NCBI GenBank assembly: GCA_965224415.1
Contig: CBDCZB010000001.1
Coordinates: 124,001 to 188,000, forward strand
DNA length: 64,000 bases
Source: DAOUJI01 sp965224415
Lineage (GTDB): Bacteria > Chloroflexota > Dehalococcoidia > Lucifugimonadales > JAGWBF01
Direction of reading: 5' to 3'
Position 1 is the stretch's first letter, and each line of letters begins with the position of its first letter. The position numbers and the translations under genes are program-made. This document shows positions 17,655-26,042 of this stretch, piece after piece. Under the pieces are notes generated by a model. The model saw only the letters and a program-made list of their open reading frames with translations. It ran no database searches and was not told where the DNA came from.

Positions 17655-18098
17655 TTGCGGGAAATCAGGACAGAGGTGGAGATATGCGCGTCTCCGGAGA
17701 AAGTCTGGGGTGCGCTTACGGACCTGGATGCCTATGCAGAGTGGAACCCTTTCATCAAGAAGGGGGGAGGGGCAATCGCTGTCGGGGGCAAGCTGAACCT
17801 GCTGGTCAAGCCGCCCGGAGCCATAGGAAAGACAATCAAACCGAAGGTGGTTGAGGCGGCGCTTGGTCGCCGTCTAACGTGGATTGAGCATGTGCTGGCC
17901 CCAGGGATTGTCGACGGCGAGCACTACTTTATTCTTGAGGACTGTGGCGACGGCATGACCCGTCTCATCCAAGGGGAGCGGTTCACCGGCTTCCTGACTC
18001 CGGTCATGCAAGCGCTGCGGGCTTTCAGGAGCCAAAGGGTGGGGTTTGTGATGATGAACCTGGCCCTCAAGGAGAGGCTGGAGACGACGCCGGACTAG
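17655..18098 (+). CDS. SRPBCC-family (START-like) protein
   Basis: 147 residues. VEICASPEKVWGALTDLDAYAEWNPFIKK is the signature start of SRPBCC/polyketide-cyclase-like proteins, and a long C-terminal helix follows (FRSQRVGFVMMNLALKERLE). These bind hydrophobic ligands in a deep cavity. The TTG start lies four bases after the cupin stop, so the two are probably co-transcribed. The ligand is unknown. Confidence 0.83.
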   Translation: MREIRTEVEICASPEKVWGALTDLDAYAEWNPFIKKGGGAIAVGGKLNLLVKPPGAIGKTIKPKVVEAALGRRLTWIEHVLAPGIVDGEHYFILEDCGDGMTRLIQGERFTGFLTPVMQALRAFRSQRVGFVMMNLALKERLETTPD

Positions 18099-18112
18099 GC
18101 GGCGTACGGGCG

Positions 18113-19273
18113 CTACAGGGGGAATTCAAGCTGGCCGGTCTGCGGGACCAACTCTTCTAGGTGGCGTTCCAACTCAGCCACGCTGGAGAACACCTTGTCG
18201 GCCCGCTGGTGGATGAAGGGTGTGGGGTCCTTGCTCGCTTCCCACACCACCAACACTTCTTTAGTTGAAGCGGAAGCGTACTCGAGCTCCGACTGCACTC
18301 CTCCGGCTATCAACGGGCTGCCGTCGGTGTCGAGGGGGATGTAGGCCACAATCATCTCTGACTGGTCTATGAGTTTGTAGTCCCTGGAAACGATTTGGCC
18401 GTCTATGTCGGGAATGATGCCCTCTATTTCCCGGACGCTGAATTGGGCCTGTTGCCCTCTTACGTCGCAAAGCAGATGAGAGGCGTCGGGATTTTCCTGG
18501 CGGAACTGCCTGAGGACTCCGTAGAGACGCTTCTCGTCAATCATCATGGGATCGAAGCAGCAAAGCCGGTTGCGGACCCTCCGGCGGAAGTCCTGCACCT
18601 TGTCCCAAATCTCCGGTTTGGCCTGGGCGTCGCTAATAGGGAAACTCACGTAGGACCGTTTCTTCCATAGCTCGAACAGCAGGGAGTGCGCAACCTCCAG
18701 AGGATGGTCGGTGACTTCAGGCTCCAGTGACACGCCAAGCACGTAGTGAGGTACGCCGAGGAACGACGCCAGTATTTCCGACGCCAGTATCTCCTCCTCG
18801 CGCCACACTAGCAGGTCCTTCATCCCGTAGGACGTGTCCGCAGGGAGACGACCGGCGCCCCGGAGGCCGTCCAAGTTCAGCTTTACTGCGTCGACATCGT
18901 CCACCAGCGTAACTATAAGGTCAGGTCTGAACGACTCGAAATCGGACAGTTCGAAGGCTCGGAAGAGCTGGTTGTTCCAGCGGAAGACGGCGTGGGAACC
19001 GACCACGACTGTCGCCGAGTCCTGTTGGCCGGTCGCCTGGTCGATTTTGTTGAAGGCGGAGCGCCTGAGAACGGCAAGCTCGGTGAGAGGCAGGTCGAGG
19101 ATTTTGCCTTCAGTAATGGACTTCCCGGCTTTCCGGCTCTCCTCGTACATGATGTCCCCGACGTTGTAAAGCCCGTCGATGGACTTGCCTTTGGACGCGG
19201 CGTACTCCCGCAGCGTCTCAATGTGGCGTTTCTTGTCTATTCCCGTCTGGCCCATGAAAAGGGCACGTACCAT
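18113..19273 (-). CDS. Two-domain protein: degenerate kinase-like P-loop plus nucleoside 2-deoxyribosyltransferase-like region
   Basis: 386 residues with no confident family. The N-terminus LFMGQTGIDKKRHIETL resembles an adenylate-kinase-type Walker A strand and loop, but the loop reads GQTGIDKK instead of GxxGxGK[ST]. VTLVDDVDAVKLNLDGL could be the Walker B-like region. The last 110 residues (SEMIVAYIPLDTDGSPLIAGGVQSELEYASASTKEVLVVWE) resemble nucleoside 2-deoxyribosyltransferase folds, where an acidic residue and a YA..KEV pattern define the nucleotide pocket. It is the last gene of the hyuA-hyuB-osmC run. A nucleotide or nucleoside substrate is inferred only. Confidence 0.6.
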   Translation of the reverse strand: MVRALFMGQTGIDKKRHIETLREYAASKGKSIDGLYNVGDIMYEESRKAGKSITEGKILDLPLTELAVLRRSAFNKIDQATGQQDSATVVVGSHAVFRWNNQLFRAFELSDFESFRPDLIVTLVDDVDAVKLNLDGLRGAGRLPADTSYGMKDLLVWREEEILASEILASFLGVPHYVLGVSLEPEVTDHPLEVAHSLLFELWKKRSYVSFPISDAQAKPEIWDKVQDFRRRVRNRLCCFDPMMIDEKRLYGVLRQFRQENPDASHLLCDVRGQQAQFSVREIEGIIPDIDGQIVSRDYKLIDQSEMIVAYIPLDTDGSPLIAGGVQSELEYASASTKEVLVVWEASKDPTPFIHQRADKVFSSVAELERHLEELVPQTGQLEFPL

Positions 19274-19359
19274 AGCGAAGACCTCATGCGGGCTGGTCTG
19301 GGCGGAAGTTTCAGGAATTGTAGGGTTGACCGGAAACCGGAGTCAAGGAAAGCAGCCCG

Positions 19360-19788
19360 TTAGGCCACGACGTCCACCTCATCGAAGATTCGTGGGCCCT
19401 CGGTCAGGGTCCTGTGGACGGGGCACCGCGTGGCTATAACGGCCAGGCGGTCCTGCTGCTCTTGGTTCAAGTCCCCTTTAAGCACGATGTAACGGCGTAT
19501 CACGTTGATGATGGAGTTGTCGTCCTCCTCGCACTCCTCGCAGTCTTTCGCGTGGACCCGTTCGTGGCTAAGCTCTACGGTGACCCCTTCCAGGGGCCAT
19601 TCCTTCCTCCTTGCGTAAAGGAGGAGGGTCATGGAGGTTCACGTGCCCAGGGAGGCCAGGAGAAGCTCATACGGGTTGGGGCCCAAGCCGTCTCCCTCGC
19701 CCGGAGGTTCGTCCGCCACTATAGCCTGCCCGGGTGTTGTGATGACGTGCTGCATGTTCTTGAAACTCTCGACTCTAACTGTGTCCAT
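19360..19788 (-). CDS. OsmC-family hydroperoxide reductase, probable selenoprotein (in-frame TGA at residue 50)
   Basis: The reading frame runs from an ATG at 19788 (AAGGAGTC upstream) through one TGA at 19639-19641 to the stop at 19360, giving 142 residues, the family length. Around the TGA it reads NPYELLLASLGT-U-TSMTLLLYARR, where OsmC proteins have LGACTSMTL: the TGA falls exactly on the peroxidatic Cys codon. The partner Cys is intact in ATRCPVHRTL (residue 122), and the DCEECE stretch of this subfamily is present. A hairpin follows the TGA (19605-19625). OsmC-like selenoproteins are known. Annotation software would start at the Met three codons after the TGA and truncate it. Substrates would be organic hydroperoxides. 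Confidence 0.82.
19605..19625 (-). promoter_or_regulatory. SECIS-like hairpin downstream of the OsmC TGA
   Basis: On the minus strand TCCTCCTT pairs perfectly with AAGGAGGA around the loop TACGC. The apical loop begins 21 nt after the TGA, inside the roughly 16-37 nt range of bacterial SECIS elements. The loop contains a G, but at its fourth position and not in the first two, so the match to the consensus is incomplete. The hairpin lies within coding sequence, as bacterial SECIS elements do. Confidence 0.45.
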
Positions 19789-19832
19789 AAGACTCCTTGT
19801 CTATTTGTGCGGCGGTCTGTTGACCGCATGGT

Positions 19833-21422
19833 CTACTCTTGTTCAGGCGGTTCTCCCCAGCCACCGCCGCCAGGGGTCCTGACGCTGAGCACGTCGCCCG
19901 GCTCTACGTCCAGCACCTCTTTCCCGGACAGCTTGACCTCCTCATAGCCCCCCTTGAACAGGATGTTCTCGCCCTGCTCGGCGTGGTGGCCGCCGTGGAG
20001 TCCGTAGGGCGCGAACCGCCGCCTTTCTGACAGCACCGTTACTCTTGCAGGGGCCAGGAACTCGGTGTCACGCACGATTCCGTCGCCGCCCTTATGCCGG
20101 CCGCCGCCGCCCGTGCCCCGGCGAATGGCGTACCTGCGGACTCTGAACGGGTATACGAACTCCAGGGCCTCGACGGGAGTGTTCATGGTGTTCGTCATGT
20201 GGGTGTGAATCCCCGAAATGCCGTCCTTCGTGGGCCTGGCCCCCATTCCGCCTGCGATGGTCTCGTAGTATACGAAGGGCTTGTCTCTAACCGGGTCGTG
20301 CCCTCCGATGAGCACGTTGTTCATGGTGCCCTGGCTGGCTGCGGGAACTCTGTCCGGGACTGCCTGGGCCATTGCCGCCAGCAGCACGTCGGTGATCCTC
20401 TGGGAGGTTTCCACGTTTCCGCCTGCCACTCCGTGTTGGGGGTCGGGATTTACCAGGGAGCCCTTGGGAGCCTCAACGGTCACGGGTCTCATGCAGCCCT
20501 GGTTTGGGGGCGCTCCGGCCCCTACAAGGCAGTGGACTATATAGAGCACAGCCGACGATGTCACTGCGAATGGGGCGTTGATGCACCCGGGTCTCTGAGG
20601 CGACGTGCCGGTGAAGTCCACCGTAAGACTGTCTCCGGCCACCCGGATTGCAACCCGAATGGGCACTGGATGGTTGGACTGGCCGTCGTCGTCCATGTAG
20701 TCGCTGGCTTCGTAGACCCCATCCGGGACTTCGGAAATGCCTGCTCTGGTAAGCCGCTCGGAGTAGGCGAGCAGGGCGTCCATGTGCTCCAAGACTGTGG
20801 AGGAATCGTACCGCTCTACGATTTCTTTGACGCGCCGTTCGCCCACTTTGATGGAGGCTATCTGGGCCGCCAGGTCTCCCCTGCGTTCGTCGGGGGTCCG
20901 GGAGTTCCTGCAAATTAGTTCCACCACTTCACGGTTGACTCTGCCCGACCGGGCCAGTTTGATAGGCGGGATTATGGTCCCCTCCTGATATAGCTCGGTG
21001 GAAAGGGGAAGAGAGCCGGGGGTCATGCCCCCCACGTCGGCGTGGTGCCCCCGGTTGGAGACGAAGCCGATTAGCTCCCTATGCGGGCGGCGTCCGCTGA
21101 ACACAGGAGCGACCATTGTGATGTCGGGAAGGTGGGAGCCGCCCAGGTAAGGGTCGTTGAGGATGACGATGTCGCCCTGCCCGAGACGGTTGGGGAACAC
21201 TTCCAGGGCGGCCCTCACCGACGCAGGCATTGCACCCAGGTGCACCGGGATGTGCGACGCCTGGGCCGCCATTTGTCCGGCGGGGTCGAAGAGTGCGCAC
21301 GAGAAGTCCAGCCGTTCCTTGATATTGGGAGAGTAGGCGGTGCGTTGCAGGGCCACGCCCATCTCCTCGCACACCGACGTGAACAGATTTTTGAACACTT
21401 CCAAGCTGATTGGGTCTACCAA
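19833..21422 (-). CDS. hyuB: Hydantoinase/oxoprolinase B-type subunit
   Basis: 529 residues of the HyuB family: DPISLEVFKNLFTSVCEEMGVALQRTAYSPNIKERLDFSCALFD at the N-terminus, DIVILNDPYLGGSHLPDITMVAPVF, and a C-terminal GTGGGGRHKGGDGIVRD. With HyuA it forms an ATP-dependent enzyme opening cyclic amides (N-methylhydantoin, 5-oxoproline) or a related carboxylase. The start is a TTG inside the last codons of hyuA, so the two are tightly coupled. The exact substrate cannot be assigned. Confidence 0.92.
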   Translation of the reverse strand: MVDPISLEVFKNLFTSVCEEMGVALQRTAYSPNIKERLDFSCALFDPAGQMAAQASHIPVHLGAMPASVRAALEVFPNRLGQGDIVILNDPYLGGSHLPDITMVAPVFSGRRPHRELIGFVSNRGHHADVGGMTPGSLPLSTELYQEGTIIPPIKLARSGRVNREVVELICRNSRTPDERRGDLAAQIASIKVGERRVKEIVERYDSSTVLEHMDALLAYSERLTRAGISEVPDGVYEASDYMDDDGQSNHPVPIRVAIRVAGDSLTVDFTGTSPQRPGCINAPFAVTSSAVLYIVHCLVGAGAPPNQGCMRPVTVEAPKGSLVNPDPQHGVAGGNVETSQRITDVLLAAMAQAVPDRVPAASQGTMNNVLIGGHDPVRDKPFVYYETIAGGMGARPTKDGISGIHTHMTNTMNTPVEALEFVYPFRVRRYAIRRGTGGGGRHKGGDGIVRDTEFLAPARVTVLSERRRFAPYGLHGGHHAEQGENILFKGGYEEVKLSGKEVLDVEPGDVLSVRTPGGGGWGEPPEQE

Positions 21423-23428
21423 GGCTCACCCTCGGGCGTCAGAATCAGGTTGCCCCAGGGGTCCACCCGCGCCGACCAGCCCGGCGTCATAACGGTGGTG
21501 CAGTCCAGCTGCACCACCAAAGCGGGGCCCTGGAGCAGGTTTCCGGGTTCCAGCAGCTCCCGCCGGTAGACGCCTGTGGAAACGGGGCCAGCGGCAAACA
21601 CCGCATCGACCTCGTCAATTTTGGCGCGAACCGGAGATTCGTCCGACTCGGCGCGGGGAGCGGCTTCCGGGGCGTCAACGGGCAGCGCCATCTTCAGCCG
21701 TAGATTGACCACCTCCACGGGTTCTTTTGCGTCAGCGTAGCCGAATCGCTGGCGGTGGGCCCTGTGGAAAGCCAATGCTATCGCCTTGGCCACGCCGGTC
21801 CTGCTTTTGGGGAAGTCCACGTTCAACTCGTAGGACTGGCCCACGTACCGGACATCCAGTGAACGTCTGGGGACGGCTCTATCCAGGTCCAGCCCCTCTC
21901 TGGTCATGTCGTCGTAGGCGGCTTCCAGGAGTTGGTTGAACCCTTCCTCCATTCGCTCAGGTGTGAGGTCAGCACCTCGCAGCATGACCGTCCTGGAATA
22001 GTCTTTGACTATGTCTGCGATGCCGGCACCCAGGGCAGACAGAACGCCGGGATTGAGGGGGACCAACACCCGTGGTATGCCCAATTCTTGGGCCAACTCG
22101 CAGCAGTGCATAGGCCCCGCTCCGCCGAAGGCCAGAAGGGTGAAGCGCCTGGGGTCGTAGCCGCGTTCCATCGAAATGGTGCGGATGGCCCGCTCCATGC
22201 TGGAGTTCACCACCCGGATGATTCCCAAGGCTGCAGCCTCTACGGTGGTGGACATGGAGGTTGCCAGCTCTTCCATCAGGGCGAGAGATCGGCTGCGGTC
22301 CAGCGGCAAGCTGCCGTCCAAAAAATGGTCTGGCTGGAGACGGCCAAGCACAAGATTCGCGTCGGTGACTGTAATGTCGATTCCCTTTCCATAGCAGGCG
22401 GGCCCAGGGTCGGCGCCCGCGGACTCGGGACCCACGGTGAGGGCGCCCCCGGCGTCCAACCGGGCTATGGAGCCTCCTCCGGCGCCCACGGTGTGAATCT
22501 CAATCATAGGAACGCTGACGGGGCAGCCCGCCACTTCGGATGTGGTGGTCTCCTTGATTCTGCCAGGACACAGAGATACGTCGGTGGACGTTCCCCCCAT
22601 GTCGATGGTGATCAGGTCTTTGTAACCCGCCTGCGACCCGACGTGAAAAGCGCCGACAACTCCCCCCGCAGGCCCGCTGAGGATGGTCCGCACGGGCTGG
22701 TGGGAGGCCAGGGCGCTCGTGATGCTGCCGCCGGAAGACTGCATGATTCTGAGGCTGCTCCCCAGAGACGCCTCCAGATTGCCCAGGTATCCGGACATGG
22801 CTGGCCCGACATAGGCGTTGATCGTCACGGCGCTGGTGCGCTCGTATTCTCTGAACTCAGGCAATACTTGGCTTGAGACCGAGAGAAAAGGTTTGGGGTT
22901 AAGGGAGGCGAGAGCCTCCATGACCATGCTCTCGTGCAGTGGGTTGAGGAAAGAGAAGAGGAGCGATACAGCCACGGCCTCTGCGCCCGATTTACGCACC
23001 GCGTCTACGATCTCCAGCAAGTCCTCATCGGTGGGAGAGACAAGGACGGAGCCGGTGTAGTCAATCCTCTCAGGGAGACCGTACCGGAGGCTCGCGGGGA
23101 CCAGAGGTTCCGGCCGGTCCATCATCAGGTCATAAATGTCCTTCCGGTTTTGGCGGCCGATTTCCAGCACGTCCTCGAACCCTTCGGTCGTTATCAGTGC
23201 GGTGCGCGCTCCCTTCCGCTCCAGTATGGCGTTGGTGGCCACCGTCGAGCCGTGTACGAAGGCCGCTTGGTCTATTGCCAGGTCCCGGATCCCGTTAAGA
23301 ATCGCCAACGAAGGGTCCGCCGGGGTGGAGGGCGCCTTGTGCACCGTTATCTGGCCGTCCCTCAGCACGACAAAGTCGGTGAAAGTGCCTCCAACGTCTA
23401 TGCCGACCACCGTGTTGTCCAAGGCCAT
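21416..23428 (-). CDS. hyuA: Hydantoinase/oxoprolinase A-type subunit
   Basis: 670 residues with the ASKHA ATPase fold: VVGIDVGGTFTDFVVL phosphate loop at residues 7-22, IDMGGTSTDVSL near the middle, LLAFGGAGPMHCCELAQELG and a HyuA C-terminal domain. It is the ATP-using subunit partnered by HyuB. The ATG at 23428 is divergent from mtnA. A TATAAT box at 23473-23478 lies about 45 nt upstream. The last codons overlap the hyuB start by seven bases. Confidence 0.93.
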   Translation of the reverse strand: MALDNTVVGIDVGGTFTDFVVLRDGQITVHKAPSTPADPSLAILNGIRDLAIDQAAFVHGSTVATNAILERKGARTALITTEGFEDVLEIGRQNRKDIYDLMMDRPEPLVPASLRYGLPERIDYTGSVLVSPTDEDLLEIVDAVRKSGAEAVAVSLLFSFLNPLHESMVMEALASLNPKPFLSVSSQVLPEFREYERTSAVTINAYVGPAMSGYLGNLEASLGSSLRIMQSSGGSITSALASHQPVRTILSGPAGGVVGAFHVGSQAGYKDLITIDMGGTSTDVSLCPGRIKETTTSEVAGCPVSVPMIEIHTVGAGGGSIARLDAGGALTVGPESAGADPGPACYGKGIDITVTDANLVLGRLQPDHFLDGSLPLDRSRSLALMEELATSMSTTVEAAALGIIRVVNSSMERAIRTISMERGYDPRRFTLLAFGGAGPMHCCELAQELGIPRVLVPLNPGVLSALGAGIADIVKDYSRTVMLRGADLTPERMEEGFNQLLEAAYDDMTREGLDLDRAVPRRSLDVRYVGQSYELNVDFPKSRTGVAKAIALAFHRAHRQRFGYADAKEPVEVVNLRLKMALPVDAPEAAPRAESDESPVRAKIDEVDAVFAAGPVSTGVYRRELLEPGNLLQGPALVVQLDCTTVMTPGWSARVDPWGNLILTPEGEPW

Positions 23429-23472
23429 CTAGCTTCCTGCCCCCGCTTGCCGTAAAGAGAATCGACTTTGCG

Positions 23473-23478
23473 ATTATA
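23473..23478 (-). promoter_or_regulatory. -10 box candidate for hyuA
   Basis: A perfect TATAAT lies on the minus strand, about 45 nt before the hyuA ATG. No consensus -35 is visible at the expected distance, so confidence is modest. Confidence 0.35.
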
Positions 23479-23576
23479 GCTTAAAGATACAGACATATAG
23501 CGAGCGGATGTTGTGAGGGAGGCTGTAGACTGAGCGAGCCATTGGCTTGCTGTAGTTTAACTGCGCTTAGTAGAGG

Positions 23577-23606
23577 TATAGGGGCGACCGGCTGGTCGCC
23601 CCTATA
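23577..23606. repeat. GGGGCGACC palindromic repeat, copy 1
   Basis: TATAGGGGCGACC at 23577-23589 is perfectly complementary to 23594-23606, with a 4-nt loop. TTTTT follows on the plus strand. The same core (GGGGCGACC...GGTCGCCCC) recurs at 45282-45309 and 46283-46305. It is a dispersed intergenic palindrome (REP-like). With the T run, this copy could also end plus-strand transcription. Confidence 0.7.
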
Positions 23607-23689
23607 ATTTTTACCGGCAGTGGGGAAGGGTATAGGGACGTTGCGTCCAGGTTTCCTTGACACCCACAGCCCCTGAAGTTAGTATGGGG

Positions 23690-23740
23690 CAAGAGCTTCT
23701 CCCTTAAGAGAGGCTTTTTGTTTGCCTGAAAACAGGCATT
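23690..23740 (+). promoter_or_regulatory. Two small hairpins in the mtnA leader
   Basis: AGCTTCTC...GAGAGGCT (one G-T pair) is followed by TTTTTG, resembling a weak terminator or attenuator. A perfect TGCCTG-AAAA-CAGGCA hairpin comes next, ending about 17 nt before the mtnA ATG. No known SAM riboswitch motif was found. Regulation by attenuation is only inferred. Confidence 0.35.
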
Positions 23741-23754
23741 GCCGGACGAGAAAA

Positions 23755-24810
23755 ATGTCGGACTATAAAGCCATTGAGTGGTCGGAAGGCAAGCTCAAGC
23801 TGCTGGACCAGACGCGGCTTCCCAACGAATACATCGTCCTGGACCTGGAAAGCCACCAGGAAGCTATAGACAGCATCAAGGAGATGCGGGTTAGAGGCGC
23901 CCCCGCCATCGGAGTGGTGGCTGCCTACGCCGTTGCAATGGCCGCCAGGGACATGCAGGCGCCGGACATGCTGTCCTTCATGGAAGGGTTAGAGGTCGAG
24001 GCCAAGCGAATAGCCGACGCCCGTCCGACGGCGGTGAACTTGGCTTGGGCAGTGGAGCGCATGATGCGTCTTGCCCGTGCGGGAAACAGCGTGGACGAAA
24101 CCAAGATGAGCCTCCTGACAGAGGCCCTTCTTATGCAGGAAGAGGATGAGGAGACCAACCGGCGCATGGGCATGCATGGGGTGGAGCTGATGCCGGACGG
24201 AGGCACGGTGCTCACCCACTGCAACACTGGCGCGCTGGCAACCGCCGGGTTCGGCACCGCGTTGGGAGTCATCAGGGCCGGGTGGGAAGAGGGGAAGAGA
24301 TACGGAGTCATAGCTACCGAGACTCGGCCGTTTCTCCAAGGCGCCCGCCTCACAGCCTGGGAGCTGATGCAGCTTAACATACCGGCGACACTGGTTGTGG
24401 ACTCTTCCGCAGGGCTTCTTATGAGGCAGGGTGAGGTGGACTGCGTTATCGTGGGCGCCGACCGCATTGCGGCCAACGGCGACGTTGCCAACAAGATAGG
24501 CACATACTCGCTCGCGGTCCTGGCTAAGGAACACGGAATACCCTTCTATGTAGCGGCTCCAACTTCCACGGTGGACATGAGCATTGCATCCGGCGACGAA
24601 ATTCCCATCGAGGAGAGGAATCCCGAAGAGGTGACCACTCTGGCAGGAGTGCGAACGGCGCCGGAGGGAATCGGAGTGAGAAATCCAGCCTTTGACGTCA
24701 CACCTCACCGGTATGTGTCCGCCATCGTGACCGAGAAAGGCATAGCGCGAGACCCCTACAATGAGGCTCTTCTGCTGATGCTGAAAGACAGGCTTGGGAA
24801 TGGCGGCTGA
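23755..24810 (+). CDS. mtnA: S-methyl-5-thioribose-1-phosphate isomerase
   Basis: Converts methylthioribose-1-P to methylthioribulose-1-P in methionine salvage. The 351-residue protein has MRVRGAPAIGVVAAYAVAMA, THCNTGALATAGFGTALGVIRA (catalytic Cys in HCNTG) and IVGADRIAANGDVANKIGTY with the catalytic Asp. I chose the ATG at 23755; an in-frame TTG 11 codons earlier is possible, but it lies in the leader hairpin. The stop overlaps the MTA phosphorylase gene, so the substrate-producing enzyme is coupled to it. Confidence 0.95.
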   Translation: MSDYKAIEWSEGKLKLLDQTRLPNEYIVLDLESHQEAIDSIKEMRVRGAPAIGVVAAYAVAMAARDMQAPDMLSFMEGLEVEAKRIADARPTAVNLAWAVERMMRLARAGNSVDETKMSLLTEALLMQEEDEETNRRMGMHGVELMPDGGTVLTHCNTGALATAGFGTALGVIRAGWEEGKRYGVIATETRPFLQGARLTAWELMQLNIPATLVVDSSAGLLMRQGEVDCVIVGADRIAANGDVANKIGTYSLAVLAKEHGIPFYVAAPTSTVDMSIASGDEIPIEERNPEEVTTLAGVRTAPEGIGVRNPAFDVTPHRYVSAIVTEKGIARDPYNEALLLMLKDRLGNGG

Positions 24811-25666
24811 AGCCAAAGTCGGAATTATCGGCGGCAGCGGGCTATACCGCATGGATGGCCTGAGCGACTCCCGCGAATTGGAATTGGACACCCCTTTCGG
24901 CAGTCCCAGCGACTCGGTGATTGTAGGAGTGTTGGAAGGCGTGAAAGTGGCCTTTCTCCCCCGGCACGGCAAAGGCCACCATGTCATGCCCACCCAAATG
25001 CCCGCCAAAGCGAACATCTACGCGTTGAAGACGCTTGGTGTGGAGATGATCATCTCCGTGAGCGCGGTGGGCAGCCTTAAGGAAGAGCTAAAACCCCTGG
25101 ACATTGTCATTCCCGACCAGCTTATCGACCGAACCCGGCAGCGGTCTTCAACTTTCTTTGGTGATGGCATCGTGGCCCACGTAGGTTTCGCAGACCCCTT
25201 CTGTCCCGTCTTAAGCGGCGCCATATTTCGAAGCGCGCAAGGGACGGGCGCCACGGTTCACAAGGGCGGCACATACGTTGTAATGGAAGGGCCGGCTTTT
25301 TCGACCCGTGCCGAGTCCTTCCTGTACAGGTCCTGGGGCGGCGACATCATCGGCATGACGGCCCTGCCGGAGGCGAAACTGGCCCGTGAAGCCGAGATTT
25401 GCTATGCTACGCTTGCTTGTGTCACCGACTACGACTGCTGGCACGAATCGGAAGAGGACGTGACGGTGGAGATGGTTGTGGCCAACCTCTCCAAGAATGT
25501 CTCCACTTCCAAAGAGGCTCTCAGGACCATATTGTCCGAGATTCCCCAGCGGCGGGAATGTCCTTGTACCGCTGCCCTTAAGGACTCGATCATCACCGCG
25601 CCTGAACGGGTCCCGTCGGAAGTCAAAGAGCGTCTGCGCCCTATAGTAGGAAAATACCTGGACTGA
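24800..25666 (+). CDS. mtnP: S-methyl-5'-thioadenosine phosphorylase
   Basis: Phosphorolysis of methylthioadenosine, the by-product of spermidine synthesis, to adenine and methylthioribose-1-P. The 288-residue protein starts VGIIGGSGLYRMDGL (phosphate-site GGSG) and continues LPRHGKGHHVMPTQMPAKANIYALK and TYVVMEGPAFSTRAES, both MTAP signatures. The specificity-loop motif GMTALPEAKLAREAEICYA separates it from general purine nucleoside phosphorylases. The ATG lies inside the end of mtnA. Confidence 0.93.
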   Translation: MAAEAKVGIIGGSGLYRMDGLSDSRELELDTPFGSPSDSVIVGVLEGVKVAFLPRHGKGHHVMPTQMPAKANIYALKTLGVEMIISVSAVGSLKEELKPLDIVIPDQLIDRTRQRSSTFFGDGIVAHVGFADPFCPVLSGAIFRSAQGTGATVHKGGTYVVMEGPAFSTRAESFLYRSWGGDIIGMTALPEAKLAREAEICYATLACVTDYDCWHESEEDVTVEMVVANLSKNVSTSKEALRTILSEIPQRRECPCTAALKDSIITAPERVPSEVKERLRPIVGKYLD

Positions 25667-25678
25667 GGAGAAGAGTTC

Positions 25679-26038
25679 ATGCCGAGGCGAGAACCCGGCG
25701 AGCCCTATTTCAGGGTCGATTCAGTAGAGGCCCATAAAATGGTCCAAGAGGACCCTGAGGGAACGGCTGTCGTAGACGTAAGGCGTGACGACGAGTGGGT
25801 CGCGGGCCACGTCACCGGTGCCATCCACATTCCGGTGGACGACATCATGGGCCGTATGGACGAGCTGCCCTCGGACACGAAGCTGCTGTTTATCTGCGCC
25901 GCCGGAGTGCGCAGCGGCCTGGCCTGTGAGATGGCGGCCGCCTTGGGGATAAACCCCGAGGACTTGTACAACATTGAGGACGGCACCCCGACCTGGATAA
26001 GCGCCAACCTGCCCACATCCTACGGCGAGGACATATAG
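25679..26038 (+). CDS. Single-domain rhodanese-like protein
   Basis: 119 residues. VVDVRRDDEWVAGHVTGAIHIP is the rhodanese first motif, and the active-site loop LLFICAAGVRSG carries the nucleophilic Cys73 in CxxGxR. It is likely a sulfurtransferase carrying persulfide in the cytosol. It sits between mtnP and a PfkB kinase in the same operon, so a sulfur role near methionine salvage is plausible but unproven. Confidence 0.88.
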   Translation: MPRREPGEPYFRVDSVEAHKMVQEDPEGTAVVDVRRDDEWVAGHVTGAIHIPVDDIMGRMDELPSDTKLLFICAAGVRSGLACEMAAALGINPEDLYNIEDGTPTWISANLPTSYGEDI

Positions 26039-26042
26039 ACGA

